DNA from: Ensifer sesbaniae
GTDB lineage: Bacteria > Pseudomonadota > Alphaproteobacteria > Rhizobiales > Rhizobiaceae
Assembly: GCF_013283665.1 (NCBI RefSeq)
Contig: NZ_JABEKU010000001.1
Coordinates: 682,001-746,000, forward strand
Length of the DNA: 64,000 bases
Reading direction: 5' to 3'
Part shown: in pieces, positions 25,175 to 32,788 of the stretch
How positions within the stretch are numbered: the first letter of the stretch is position 1
Layout: each line of letters opens with the position of its first letter
The notes under the pieces: generated by a model
Seen by the model: the letters and a program-made list of their open reading frames with translations, nothing else
Told to the model about the DNA's origin: nothing
The model's database searches: none
Translations under genes and position numbers: made by a program

Positions 25175-25330
25175 TCAATCTTCGGTGGAGTCGAGCGGGA
25201 TATAGCCTCCACCCGTCAGCCAGTCGCGAAGGATGCGCTTGATAGCGTCCTCGCGGCTCACGCCGTATTCGGCCATGATCATCTGCACGCCTCGTTCAAT
25301 GTCATCTTCGAGATCAGGTGAAAGGGGCAT
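25175..25330 (-). CDS. small ribbon-helix-helix-like protein (51 aa)
   Basis: A 51-residue protein (MPLSPDLEDDIERGVQMIMA). The part EYGVSREDAIKRILRDWLTG has the helix spacing of ribbon-helix-helix antitoxins or regulators. It overlaps the end of the lipoprotein gene upstream by 17 bases, so they are co-transcribed. No toxin gene is adjacent. The function is unknown. Confidence 0.55.
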   Translation of the reverse strand: MPLSPDLEDDIERGVQMIMAEYGVSREDAIKRILRDWLTGGGYIPLDSTED

Positions 25331-25778
25331 TTTTCTTCTTCTTCGGTTTGGAGGACGCGAGAACTTCGGCGGCGTCGAGCGCTCCGGCCGGGACGTTCGG
25401 AGCCTTGAACATCGCGACGATAATGGAGTTCTGATAGGTCGGAATGTTGATCGGGTGGCCGCCAGTGTAGGTGGTGTTAGCGTAGGCGGTGTTGCCGTAG
25501 ACGTTGACGGTTGTGTTCCCATACACCGGGGTGTTGCCGGCGTAGATCGATCCGCTCTGGGAACCTGCCTGCTGGATGATGTAGTGGGTGTATCCCTTGG
25601 CGAGGGTCGATTCAGCAACTCGTTGCTGTGTTTGCCCTTTGGCGATGGCGATCGGGATCAGTCCGCGCGCGTCGACGTCGATCTTATAGACGTTCTTTGA
25701 GAGCGCCATTTCATCCTGGCTGACGCAGCCAGAAAGGCCCACGACGGCAGCGAGAACCGCAGCAAGTTTAAGTTTCAT
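25314..25778 (-). CDS. putative lipoprotein (154 aa)
   Basis: A 154-residue protein with a lipobox in VVGLSGC at residues 14-20. After it comes a compact domain and an Asn/Thr/Tyr-rich stretch (GNTTVNVYGNTAYANTTYTG), ending in a Lys-rich tail KPKKKKNAPFT. GGGGGAA precedes the ATG. It is a leftward moron between the ejection genes and the tail fibre, and probably alters the lysogen envelope. Confidence 0.65.
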   Translation of the reverse strand: MKLKLAAVLAAVVGLSGCVSQDEMALSKNVYKIDVDARGLIPIAIAKGQTQQRVAESTLAKGYTHYIIQQAGSQSGSIYAGNTPVYGNTTVNVYGNTAYANTTYTGGHPINIPTYQNSIIVAMFKAPNVPAGALDAAEVLASSKPKKKKNAPFT

Positions 25779-25866
25779 AATTTCCCCCAGGCAATGATGG
25801 GGGGAATGAAGCAAATCGCCGATAAGTTGTCGAGACGAATCTAAAATACGAACCCGCAGAACTTGC

Positions 25867-25891
25867 AAGGCTCCCGCTCGGGGGCCTTTTT
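25867..25891 (+). terminator. intrinsic terminator before the tail fibre gene
   Basis: GGCTCCC (25869-25875) and GGGGGCC (25880-25886) pair with one G-U, loop GCTC, flanked by AA and followed by TTTTT. The fibre gene starts 16 bases further on, so it must either be read through or have its own promoter. Confidence 0.75.
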
Positions 25892-25906
25892 CTATGGAGA
25901 ATGCCA

Positions 25907-27481
25907 ATGCCAAGAACAGGTGGCGTATACAGCCCTCCGGCCGGCACCAAAGGCACGCCGAACACGACCATTCAGAGCGTCCCGTACAACACGTTCGTCG
26001 ACGATCTGACTGCGGATGCGAACGCCGCACGTCCGATCACGGCCGGCGGTACCGGCGCGACCTCGGCGAGTGCCGCGCGTACGGCTCTGGGCGTGGCGAT
26101 CGGCACGAACGTGCAAGCCTATGACGCAGGCCTTCAGTCCATCTCGGCACTGACAACAACTGCCGATCAGATGCTCTACACAACCGGCGCCGATGCCTAC
26201 GCGACAACTGCACTGACACCGTTCGCCCGGACCATCCTCGATGATATCGATGCAGCAACCATGCGCGCGACGATCGGCGCCAACAATGCGAGCAATTTGA
26301 CGACTGGTACGGTCGCGGATGCCCGTCTTCCAACGTCGATGGCCGGAAAGACGTTCACGTCTGCTGTCACGATTACCGCGGCCGGCACGGCATTGACGTT
26401 GAACGGGACTGGCAACATCGGTGTCGAGCTGGGCCGAACTGACGGTGTCGCGGGAACGCCTTTCCTCGACCTCCACTCCGGTGCAACGGCTGTCGACTAC
26501 GACACGCGCATCGTGGCATCAGGCGGCAGTGGGGCGAACGGTGGCGGAACGCTGAACATCATCAGCGCAACCTTCACTTGGAACGGCAACGAAATCTGGT
26601 CGGCCGGCAACGATGGCGCCGGCTCGGGTCTCGACGCCGACCTGCTCGACGGCCAGCAGGGATCCTATTATCAGAACGCATCAAACCTGAATGCCGGCAC
26701 GGTTCCGGACGCTCGCATCTCTGGCGCCTATGATGGCTTTACCACGATCACGCAGAGCGGGCTTCACACCATCAATACGGGCGGTGAAGCGATCCGCATT
26801 GCATCGCCCGACACGGCGTCAGATCCGTACCTGACGTTCTACAAAACCACGACACGACAGGGCTACATCCAACATACCGACGGCGCTGGAACGACGGTAG
26901 GCTTCAAGCTCGTCAACGACTTACCGGCATCGGACACATCGCTTATCCTCACCAACGACGGCGGCGTCGATGGCCTCCGTTATCAGGTAGGCGCCTCGAG
27001 TTACGAAGTTTGGCACTCCGGCAATGACGGCGCCGGTTCTGGTCTTGACGCTGACACCATTGATGGCGTGCAACTGACAGGGCTTGTTCAAACATCGCGC
27101 ACGTTGACTGCTGGGAACGGGCTTACCGGCGGCGGCGATCTGACGGCCAACCGCTCGTTCGCGGTCGGGGCGGGAACTGGCATCTCTGTTGGAGCGACCA
27201 CTGTATCTGTTGATTCCACTGTTTGGCGCGATGGCGCCCAGCCCACCGCGGCGCAGATTGGCAGTCTCTATGCCGGTCTCACCCAAGGCTCGATCGGCAC
27301 ATATGCATTCGCGCTCAAGAAGACGGCCGGCACGATCAACCCAGGCTCAACCGTCGCTGGCACAGACCTCTACTGGTCGAACTCGGCAAATAGCGCGGTG
27401 ATCGGCATCGATACGGGGACGTGGCGAGCCATGGGCGTCATCACCAACGGTTCCGCATCTCTCGCACTAAGGATTTCCTGA
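25907..27481 (+). CDS. tail fibre protein
   Basis: A 524-residue fibre with two copies of the fibre module SGNDGAGSGLDADxxDG (near residues 235 and 370), the NASNLTTGTVADARL / NASNLNAGTVPDARI pair, and LTAGNGLTGGGDLTANRSFA. The N-terminus (GGVYSPPAGTKGTPNTTIQS) is the capsid-binding end of podovirus fibres. ATG 25907 has GGAGA at the right distance; the ATG two codons earlier is too close. It recognises the host surface. Confidence 0.85.
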   Translation: MPRTGGVYSPPAGTKGTPNTTIQSVPYNTFVDDLTADANAARPITAGGTGATSASAARTALGVAIGTNVQAYDAGLQSISALTTTADQMLYTTGADAYATTALTPFARTILDDIDAATMRATIGANNASNLTTGTVADARLPTSMAGKTFTSAVTITAAGTALTLNGTGNIGVELGRTDGVAGTPFLDLHSGATAVDYDTRIVASGGSGANGGGTLNIISATFTWNGNEIWSAGNDGAGSGLDADLLDGQQGSYYQNASNLNAGTVPDARISGAYDGFTTITQSGLHTINTGGEAIRIASPDTASDPYLTFYKTTTRQGYIQHTDGAGTTVGFKLVNDLPASDTSLILTNDGGVDGLRYQVGASSYEVWHSGNDGAGSGLDADTIDGVQLTGLVQTSRTLTAGNGLTGGGDLTANRSFAVGAGTGISVGATTVSVDSTVWRDGAQPTAAQIGSLYAGLTQGSIGTYAFALKKTAGTINPGSTVAGTDLYWSNSANSAVIGIDTGTWRAMGVITNGSASLALRIS

Positions 27482-27960
27482 TGAACAATCTGACGATCGA
27501 AACCGTATCCGACCTTCGATGGTCCGATGCAGCACACGAAACGCTGACCGCCAACGTCAAGTTCGCGGAGTTCGATGAACCGCACCCGTTCGGGATGAGC
27601 GTTCATGCGATCCGGCAGTATGAACACGAGGCCGAGTTCTGGGATAGCGCGACCTCTGGCGGGTTTGGGCCTATAGCACCGTATGCGACCCCGACCGATG
27701 AGAAGATGCGTGCCTCCATGCCTCCGCTTACAGCGCGGCAGCTTCGTCTGGGGCTGCTTAATGCTGGCATCGCACCATCGGTCGTTACGGCCACGATCGG
27801 CGGCATGTCGGCTGGTCCCGACAAGGACAAGGCTCTGGTCGAATGGGAATACGCGACCACCTTCAATCGCATACACCCGCTGATCGCGACCGTAGGCGCC
27901 GCGCTCGGCCTCTCTGACGTTCAGATTGACGCTATGTGGATGGCTGCAGTCAGCCTCTAA
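27481..27960 (+). CDS. tail fibre-associated protein
   Basis: A 159-residue protein whose ATG overlaps the fibre stop (TGATG). The second half (LTARQLRLGLLNAGIAPSVV to QIDAMWMAAVSL) is the short helical module common at the C-terminus of proteins encoded directly after phage fibres. It may act as assembly factor or be part of the fibre tip. Confidence 0.65.
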   Translation: MNNLTIETVSDLRWSDAAHETLTANVKFAEFDEPHPFGMSVHAIRQYEHEAEFWDSATSGGFGPIAPYATPTDEKMRASMPPLTARQLRLGLLNAGIAPSVVTATIGGMSAGPDKDKALVEWEYATTFNRIHPLIATVGAALGLSDVQIDAMWMAAVSL

Positions 27961-28019
27961 TGTCTGAAACATCATAGGCACCCACGCGTTTACCACGAGA
28001 CGGCGAATTGAGGTTTCAA

Positions 28020-28223
28020 ATGTCCATCCACATGAGAGATATCGGTCTGGCTGTCCTCGGGCTGTTCCAACTGCACCCTGCCGAAGAGCCGCAGTTAAAC
28101 GACGAACAGCGCTTGTTGATTGAAGCCTATAGGTCCGGTCAGGTTCCCGAGGCCGCTTGGCAGGAGCATCTGGAGCACGATCCACAGCTTGCCCGATATT
28201 GGCGGGCGACATCGCGGCATTAA
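28020..28223 (+). CDS. small hypothetical protein (67 aa)
   Basis: A 67-residue protein (MSIHMRDIGLAVLGLFQLHP), helical and acidic, with GAGG before the ATG. It lies between fibre and lysis genes. An upstream in-frame TTG at 28008 is less likely as start. The family was not recognised. Confidence 0.55.
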   Translation: MSIHMRDIGLAVLGLFQLHPAEEPQLNDEQRLLIEAYRSGQVPEAAWQEHLEHDPQLARYWRATSRH

Positions 28224-28302
28224 GCCACTGTGCTAGAGGTTGCGTTCGCAAAGGCTTTTCCGGCATAGAGTGCGGTGTCTGTGAATTCGAACGCTCAGAC
28301 GG

Positions 28303-28342
28303 AAGGCTCCAGATCATCCTCGTGGGATTCTGGGGCCTTTTT
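28303..28342 (+). terminator. intrinsic terminator
   Basis: AAGGCTCCAGA (28303-28313) and TCTGGGGCCTT (28329-28339) pair with one G-U and are followed by TTTTT. It ends the fibre transcript. It resembles the terminator at 25867 in sequence. Confidence 0.75.
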
Positions 28343-28349
28343 CAATCCT

Positions 28350-28538
28350 TCAAAGCCTTTCCCGCGTCATCTTCGTTGCATCGCGACAGATCTCCAGCAG
28401 GTCCTCTTTTCCCATGCGGCGGATTGCTCCGCACGCAGCGCACTGGACCACCTCTCTCGTCTCCATCTCGGAGAATGTAAGGCGCTCCCGCATCCCGCAC
28501 TTCGGACACTGAATTTCAAAGCTGTCGGTGCAATCCAC
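28350..28538 (-). CDS. small zinc-ribbon protein (62 aa)
   Basis: A 62-residue protein with two CxxC knuckles (IQCPKCGMRE and VQCAACGAIR) that should bind one zinc ion. GTG 28538 has GGAGG five bases ahead; a longer form from GTG 28583 lacks any ribosome site. It could act on nucleic acid like Mu Com, but the sequence is not close enough to say. It is transcribed against the lysis genes. Confidence 0.6.
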   Translation of the reverse strand: MDCTDSFEIQCPKCGMRERLTFSEMETREVVQCAACGAIRRMGKEDLLEICRDATKMTRERL

Positions 28539-28600
28539 GGCTGCCTCCGCTCGCTTTAGAATTGAATCTTCAACTTGGCCCACTGAAAGGTAATTTCAAG

Positions 28601-29125
28601 ATGACCTATCGACTGCCGCTGGAATGGCTCCAGCCGGTGAAGATGACGCGCATCATCGCGCATTGGAGCGCCGGCGCCTATCGAGCATCCGAGCTCGACA
28701 AGGAGCACTATCACTTCATCGTCGAGGGATCGGGCAACGTCGTCCGCGGCGACCATGAAATCGCCGACAACGTGAACACCGCCGACGACGACTATGCGGC
28801 CCATACGCGCGGCTGCAATACCGGTTCGATCGGCGTCTCGCTTGCCTGTATGGCCGGCGCAGTCGAAAGCCCGTTTCATGCCGGCAAGTTCCCGATGACG
28901 GAAACACAGTGGCACCGCGCCATGGACGTCATCGCGCACTTGGCCGAGTTCTACAAAATCCCGGTCACGTCGAAGACGATCCTTTCCCATGCCGAGGTCC
29001 AGCCGAACCTGGGCATCAAGCAGGCCGGCAAGTGGGATTTCACCCGGCTTCCGTTCGCGCCGGACGTGATCGGCGCCAAAGCATGCGGCGACAAGATGCG
29101 CGCCGAAGTCAAAGCCCGCCTCTAA
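28601..29125 (+). CDS. endolysin: N-acetylmuramoyl-L-alanine amidase
   Basis: A 174-residue amidase of the PGRP/T7-lysozyme type that cuts the bond between muramic acid and L-Ala. Visible zinc ligands are H34 in IAHWSAG and the His in SHAEVQPN near 133; the core includes HFIVEGSGNVVRGDHEIADN and TGSIGVSLACM. ATG 28601 follows AAAGG. It lacks a signal peptide, so a holin must release it. Confidence 0.9.
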   Translation: MTYRLPLEWLQPVKMTRIIAHWSAGAYRASELDKEHYHFIVEGSGNVVRGDHEIADNVNTADDDYAAHTRGCNTGSIGVSLACMAGAVESPFHAGKFPMTETQWHRAMDVIAHLAEFYKIPVTSKTILSHAEVQPNLGIKQAGKWDFTRLPFAPDVIGAKACGDKMRAEVKARL

Positions 29126-29153
29126 CCAACCTCCAACATCGAAGGAATCGAAC

Positions 29154-29465
29154 ATGCGTTCGCTGATCATCGTATCGGCGGCGGCCTTTGTGCTGTCCGC
29201 TTGCACCACCACCGGCTCGATCGACACTGCGATCAAGACGAGCCTGCCGAAGACCTGCGCTTTGCTCGAGACGGCCCACGCCGCTTTCGTGGCGGCCTCG
29301 GTCTCCGGCAATATCAAGGCTTCGACCATTGCCAAGGAAGCGGCGGCCTACAACGGCGTGCGCGTCATCTGCGCCGATCCTGGTAGCGTCACCGCGGCCA
29401 ACGCTCTCGTCGTCGCGGCAACGGCCTATGCGACCATCTCTCTCGCTCTCAAGGAGGCTCAGTAA
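29154..29465 (+). CDS. lysis-cassette lipoprotein (103 aa)
   Basis: A 103-residue protein with signal peptide and lipobox LSAC at residues 14-17, then a small Ala/Thr-rich helical domain with two cysteines. In this place, directly after the endolysin, an outer-membrane spanin-like lipoprotein is expected, but it is longer than typical Rz1. The stop is followed after one base by the next ATG. Confidence 0.65.
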   Translation: MRSLIIVSAAAFVLSACTTTGSIDTAIKTSLPKTCALLETAHAAFVAASVSGNIKASTIAKEAAAYNGVRVICADPGSVTAANALVVAATAYATISLALKEAQ

Positions 29466-29639
29466 ATGGGCGGCATCTCGAAAGCACTCGGCGCAGGCGT
29501 CGGCGGCGCTCTCGCTGGCTCGGCAGGCGTTCCCTTCATGCCTGAAGGCACGCCCTGGTACGGCTATCTCGCGCTCTACGCGCTCACTATCGGCCTCCCG
29601 GCGGTCCTGACCTATCTGGCGCCGAAGAATCAGCAGTAA
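29466..29639 (+). CDS. small membrane protein in lysis cassette (57 aa)
   Basis: A 57-residue protein with a glycine-rich start (MGGISKALGAGVGGALAGSA) and one hydrophobic helix (YLALYALTIGLPAVLTYLA) near the C-terminus. It begins immediately after the lipoprotein stop. The size and place fit a holin or pinholin, though the family is not recognised. Confidence 0.6.
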   Translation: MGGISKALGAGVGGALAGSAGVPFMPEGTPWYGYLALYALTIGLPAVLTYLAPKNQQ

Positions 29640-29650
29640 GCATCATCGGG

Positions 29651-29685
29651 CCGGCTCTCATCCTCGGGGGCCGGTCCATCTTTTT
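29651..29685 (+). terminator. intrinsic terminator in lysis cassette
   Basis: CCGGCTC (29651-29657) and GGGCCGG (29668-29674) pair with one G-U, followed by TCCATCTTTTT. Confidence 0.5.
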
Positions 29686-29719
29686 CAGCACGAACAGCTT
29701 TGCTGACACGAGGGGCAAG

Positions 29720-30058
29720 ATGATTGACGGGAATTCAGAGCGTGCAATTGGCAGGCTCGAAGGCAAGCTTGATGCTCTCGCTGATGCGGTCGAACGAGGA
29801 CAGGACGAAAGCAAGCAGGGCAGGGCGCGGATTTACGCCGAGCTCGAGCAGGTAAGGCAGGAAGCAGCACGCAGCCGCGCCGAGGTCGAAAGCCTGAAGC
29901 AACAGATGGCAGACGCGGCGCCGATCATCTCCGATATCAAGCGTTGGCGCGAGCGCTTCATAGGCATGCAGATGCTCGTCGTTTTCTTGGCCGGATCGGC
30001 CGGAGCCGCCATCACGACATTCTGGAAGTGGCTATCGGTTAAGATCGGAGTTCAGTAG
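29720..30058 (+). CDS. DUF1515-type coiled-coil membrane protein
   Basis: A 112-residue protein. Residues 5-75 form a coiled coil (AIGRLEGKLDALADAVERGQ), followed by a C-terminal transmembrane helix (MLVVFLAGSAGAAITTFW). It matches the rhizobial DUF1515 family. An inner-membrane protein with a long coiled coil next to the endolysin could be a spanin partner or holin-like factor. The topology (TM at the C-terminus) is unusual for an i-spanin. Confidence 0.75.
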   Translation: MIDGNSERAIGRLEGKLDALADAVERGQDESKQGRARIYAELEQVRQEAARSRAEVESLKQQMADAAPIISDIKRWRERFIGMQMLVVFLAGSAGAAITTFWKWLSVKIGVQ

Positions 30059-30085
30059 CGCCGGCAGGGGCGAACCATGGCGTTG

Positions 30086-30391
30086 TCAGGCTAATGGCTT
30101 GTTGCCAGGAGATCGTGAGCGCACATGATGGTGGGTAGCAACGGCCGACGTCGCCATACCAGCCTCAAAGCACGCGCCGATGAAGGCCTCGCGCGCGGCC
30201 GCTGCTGGAACAGAGTGGTTCAATGCACCGCGGCACGTCATGACGGCTCGCTTATATCCTTGTCCGTGCCGTATCGGCCACTCATGTTCCAGAAAGTCCA
30301 GTGCGTCGTAGACAGAGGCGAAAATACGGTTCGATCCTGACTGCAGACGAACAGATAACGGGACCGCCCAAGGTATCTCAGGAAGGCGCAT
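30086..30391 (-). CDS. DUF982 family protein
   Basis: A 101-residue protein with the DUF982 pattern typical of Rhizobiales: a valine-rich start, IFASVYDALDFLEHEWPIRH, YKRAVMTCRGAL and AAREAFIGACFEAGM. GGAGG precedes the ATG. DUF982 proteins are small, cytoplasmic and of unknown function, and are frequent on plasmids and mobile elements. It marks the start of the accessory region. Confidence 0.85.
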   Translation of the reverse strand: MRLPEIPWAVPLSVRLQSGSNRIFASVYDALDFLEHEWPIRHGQGYKRAVMTCRGALNHSVPAAAAREAFIGACFEAGMATSAVATHHHVRSRSPGNKPLA

Positions 30392-30431
30392 GATGTCCTC
30401 CTTCCGTATGCTAACGGTCTGAAAAAAAATA

Positions 30432-30690
30432 ACATAAAATTATACTGCGACAGGCCACACCCTTCAACGTCGATACAGCAGTCGTCGCGGGGGCGGGGCT
30501 AGTAAATTCGTCGTACGGAGTATGCGAATGCGGTAGAGGAGCTTCGGAACGAAAGCGCTTTTCGGGTGAGCCGACCTTGCTGCCGATCGAGGACACGTTG
30601 AACAGTCTGGCGGTCGACATGCGCGTTACTCGCGAGATCCTGCAGCGGATTGAGGCGGGGCAGCGGGAGGGCGGTCAGTATCGGCGATGA
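30432..30690 (+). other. start-less open frame in a 420-bp gap (30392-30812)
   Basis: A frame open from 30432 to TGA 30688-30690 encodes a plausible C-terminus (RKRFSGEPTLLPIEDTLNSL, then AVDMRVTREILQRIEAGQRE) but has no ATG, GTG or TTG in its first half. It may be a decayed gene or a gene with a rare start. The AT-rich stretch before it (30420-30450) could hold the leftward promoter of the DUF982 gene. Confidence 0.3.
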
Positions 30691-30812
30691 ACGTTAGGGT
30701 CGATCAACCAATCGTCGGACCACCATGCCACCTAGACAGCGTGGACCTCTCATCTCGGCATTGATGCCGTCAGCGGAGGTTAACGAAACTTTAAATCTTT
30801 TAAGGCATTACG

Positions 30813-30841
30813 TTGACATGTACGCCAATGGCGTATATATA
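30813..30841 (+). promoter_or_regulatory. toxin-antitoxin promoter with operator between -35 and -10
   Basis: TTGACA (30813-30818) and TATATA (30836-30841) are a near-consensus promoter with 17 bases between. The spacer contains the perfect palindrome TACGCCAATGGCGTA (30821-30835). A repressor bound there would block RNA polymerase directly, as in autoregulated toxin-antitoxin operons. Confidence 0.75.
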
Positions 30842-30890
30842 CAGGGCACGGGGCGATCTGAATCTTGGAAACAAGGAGAGGGTAGGGTCT

Positions 30891-31298
30891 GTGTTGAAAG
30901 TAGTCCGACTTGAACGCGGGGGCGCGGCCTACCCGATTACAATTGCTGAACTCAAGAGCGCGCAGAGGGATCTGAAGCGGCTCCTAAGTGAGGAAGAGGC
31001 GAACCAGCTATTCGACTTCCTCGCGGTCAATCCTGAGAGCGGTGATGTAATTCCGGAGACGGGAGGAATACGGAAGCTTCGTTGGAAGGGCCAAGGCAAA
31101 GGCCGAAGCAAAGGCGTTCGGATTTGCTACTTCTATCACGACTTGAACATGCCTCTGTTTATTCTTGCTGTTTATGCGAAGGGCGAGAGGCTGAGACTAA
31201 GCAAACGGGAGGAAATCGAGATGGCAAAACTGGTTCGCGAACTTACAGATCAGTACCGCCTCAAATGGGAGGACACAATTTCGGGTCAACTCGCTTGA
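30891..31298 (+). CDS. RelE/HigB-like toxin
   Basis: A 135-residue RelE-superfamily toxin. The core RKLRWKGQGKGRSKGVRICY, then FYHDLNMPLFILAVYAKGER and LSKREEIEMAKLV, matches HigB-2-like ribosome-dependent mRNA interferases. GTG 30891 lies about 43 bases after the predicted transcription start. An in-frame TTG at 30813 is inside the promoter and cannot be the start. The antitoxin gene follows at once, in the toxin-first order of HigBA modules. Confidence 0.85.
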   Translation: MLKVVRLERGGAAYPITIAELKSAQRDLKRLLSEEEANQLFDFLAVNPESGDVIPETGGIRKLRWKGQGKGRSKGVRICYFYHDLNMPLFILAVYAKGERLRLSKREEIEMAKLVRELTDQYRLKWEDTISGQLA

Positions 31299-31310
31299 AG
31301 GGAAATGCAG

Positions 31311-31604
31311 ATGTCCGGTTCCAAGATACTTGAAGGGCTGAAAGAAGCGCTAGAGTACGCCGGTGGTGATGAGTCGAAGGCCAGAGTCCGTATCGTCAAG
31401 GTCCCTGACCAAGTCGATGTAAAAGCCATCAGAGAAAACCTGAAGATGAGCCAACGGGAGTTTGCTGCTGCCTTTGGTTTTCCTTTGGCAACAGTACAAA
31501 ACTGGGAGCAAGGAAGGCGAAAGCCTGAAGGCTCAGCGCGCATGCTTCTTCGGATAATCGAAGAAGCGCCCGAAACCGCCGAGCGCGTGCTGCAAACAGG
31601 CTAA
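31311..31604 (+). CDS. HigA-like XRE antitoxin
   Basis: A 97-residue protein with a helix-turn-helix in residues 45-85 (NLKMSQREFAAAFGFPLATV then QNWEQGRRKPEGSARMLLRI), the NadS/HigA-2 type. It should neutralise the toxin encoded just before and bind the palindrome at 30821-30835. ATG 31311 is at better distance from AAGGGA than ATG 31305. Confidence 0.88.
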   Translation: MSGSKILEGLKEALEYAGGDESKARVRIVKVPDQVDVKAIRENLKMSQREFAAAFGFPLATVQNWEQGRRKPEGSARMLLRIIEEAPETAERVLQTG

Positions 31605-31652
31605 CAGTTTTCGCTGCAAACGGCGTTTGTGCAGTATAGATTGGTGTATCGA

Positions 31653-31671
31653 GGCGGCCACAGTGGCCGCC
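31653..31671. terminator. hairpin between convergent genes
   Basis: GGCGGCC and GGCCGCC enclose ACAGT. It lies 49 bases after the antitoxin stop and 30 bases after the stop of the leftward gene. The T tract is weak on both sides. Confidence 0.5.
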
Positions 31672-31700
31672 TTATGCATTTGGGCTGGCAGCGCCTAACA

Positions 31701-31973
31701 TCAGTCATCTTCCATTTCAAAGGTGCGATACTCGCCACTTTCGCTGTCATAAACCTCGATCTCGACGCCCGACCCGTAGCGATTAATGTCTTCGATCGTC
31801 ACGTCGCGATAGCTGCCGGCCTCGGAGTCGTAGATTTCGATATCCCGTCCTTCTCGGACTAAGTTCCCTTTTCCGATCTCAATCGACGCGCCTGTTTCCG
31901 TGTCGGTCCCGTCCCAACCGTAAGCAGGCCCGGAAAGTACAGTGGCCAATACGAGCAAAATCATGCGGTTCAT
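31701..31973 (-). CDS. DUF5334 family secreted protein
   Basis: A 90-residue protein with a signal peptide (MNRMILLVLATVLSGPAYGW). DGTDTETGASIEIGKGNLVR and EIEVYDSESGEYRTFEMEDD are the conserved DUF5334 blocks. Two internal repeats of the IEIYDSEAGSYRDV type form a small beta domain. AAGGGAGG precedes the ATG. It is the last gene of a leftward three-gene unit for secreted proteins. Confidence 0.8.
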   Translation of the reverse strand: MNRMILLVLATVLSGPAYGWDGTDTETGASIEIGKGNLVREGRDIEIYDSEAGSYRDVTIEDINRYGSGVEIEVYDSESGEYRTFEMEDD

Positions 31974-31997
31974 TCAGTCCTCCCTTGGGGCTCGATC

Positions 31998-32159
31998 TCA
32001 GTGGCAGTGTACGGAGCCAGCTTTCTTGTCCATGTGGCAGCATTGACCAGGCGGTGAACTCTTCCTGCATCCACCGCCGTGCGCGGCTGCCATGTTTGCA
32101 GACATGAATATAAGCGCCAGAGCCAACACAATCCGATCGATGACTTTCCCACGCTGCAT
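31998..32159 (-). CDS. YHYH-like small secreted protein (53 aa)
   Basis: A 53-residue protein with signal peptide (MQRGKVIDRIVLALALIFMS) and a mature part rich in His and Cys (AHGGGCRKSSPPGQCCHMDK, ending VHCH). It resembles the phage protein at 7776-7910. AGGAGG precedes the ATG, which overlaps the stop of the lipoprotein gene. The longer in-frame upstream sequence has no ribosome site. Confidence 0.7.
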   Translation of the reverse strand: MQRGKVIDRIVLALALIFMSANMAAAHGGGCRKSSPPGQCCHMDKKAGSVHCH

Positions 32160-32587
32160 CACCAACCTCCTGGCCGCGACGAAGCGCTTCTTCTGCCGCA
32201 ACGGTTGCCAGCCGCGTCTCGCTGCCATGAGTATTGGCAATTCCCGGGATACGTTGGGGTGGGATAATAGCCGCTACCGCAGTCATTGTTCGCGCAGACG
32301 GCGATGGCGGTTCCCACCAATGCAACGGCGACAACGGCGGCTGCAGCTTGGTTCTCCTGCTGCACCATGTTCATGCATTCGATTGGGTCGATGCGGCGAC
32401 GTGCCAGCTCGCCAGTCAGTTCGTGTGTAAAGGCTAGATCGGTGTTCGTTATGAAGGTCCGACAGAGCGCGGACTTGGTCACGCGCGTGGGATCTTTGCG
32501 AAATTCTGCCTGTGTCGTCGTGCAGCTCGATAAGGCAAACGCCATCACCACGGCTAGGCTAAGCCGCGAAAATATAACAGATTTCAA
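32159..32587 (-). CDS. putative lipoprotein (142 aa)
   Basis: The signal peptide starts MKSVIFSRLSLAVVMAFALS and has an SSC lipobox. Next come a helical part (ALCRTFITNTDLAFTHELTG), a hydrophobic Ala/Val segment near residue 85 and a Gly/Tyr/Arg-rich tail. TTG 32587 is chosen because GGGGGA lies at the right distance and a normal signal peptide results; TTG 32602 is the alternative. It heads the three-gene leftward unit. Confidence 0.65.
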   Translation of the reverse strand: MKSVIFSRLSLAVVMAFALSSCTTTQAEFRKDPTRVTKSALCRTFITNTDLAFTHELTGELARRRIDPIECMNMVQQENQAAAAVVAVALVGTAIAVCANNDCGSGYYPTPTYPGNCQYSWQRDAAGNRCGRRSASSRPGGW

Positions 32588-32788
32588 TTGTACTTCCCCC
32601 AATTCCCTCGGGGATCATGGCACAACTTAATGAAGAGTCGAGTCTGAAATGCTAAATTAGCGTTGCTGCTATATTTGAGCGCGCCGAGCTGGTACCGCGT
32701 GGTCTTGGCAACCTCCACATATCACGACGCAATCGAGACTCCGCCCCGGGGTTCTCAAGGGCGGTGTTAAGCACGCGAGCGTTACCGG

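Noticed and set aside
30813..30890. An N-terminal extension of the HigB-like toxin from TTG 30813
   Set aside because: It would begin at the -35 element of the promoter and run through the operator and -10; the start must lie downstream.
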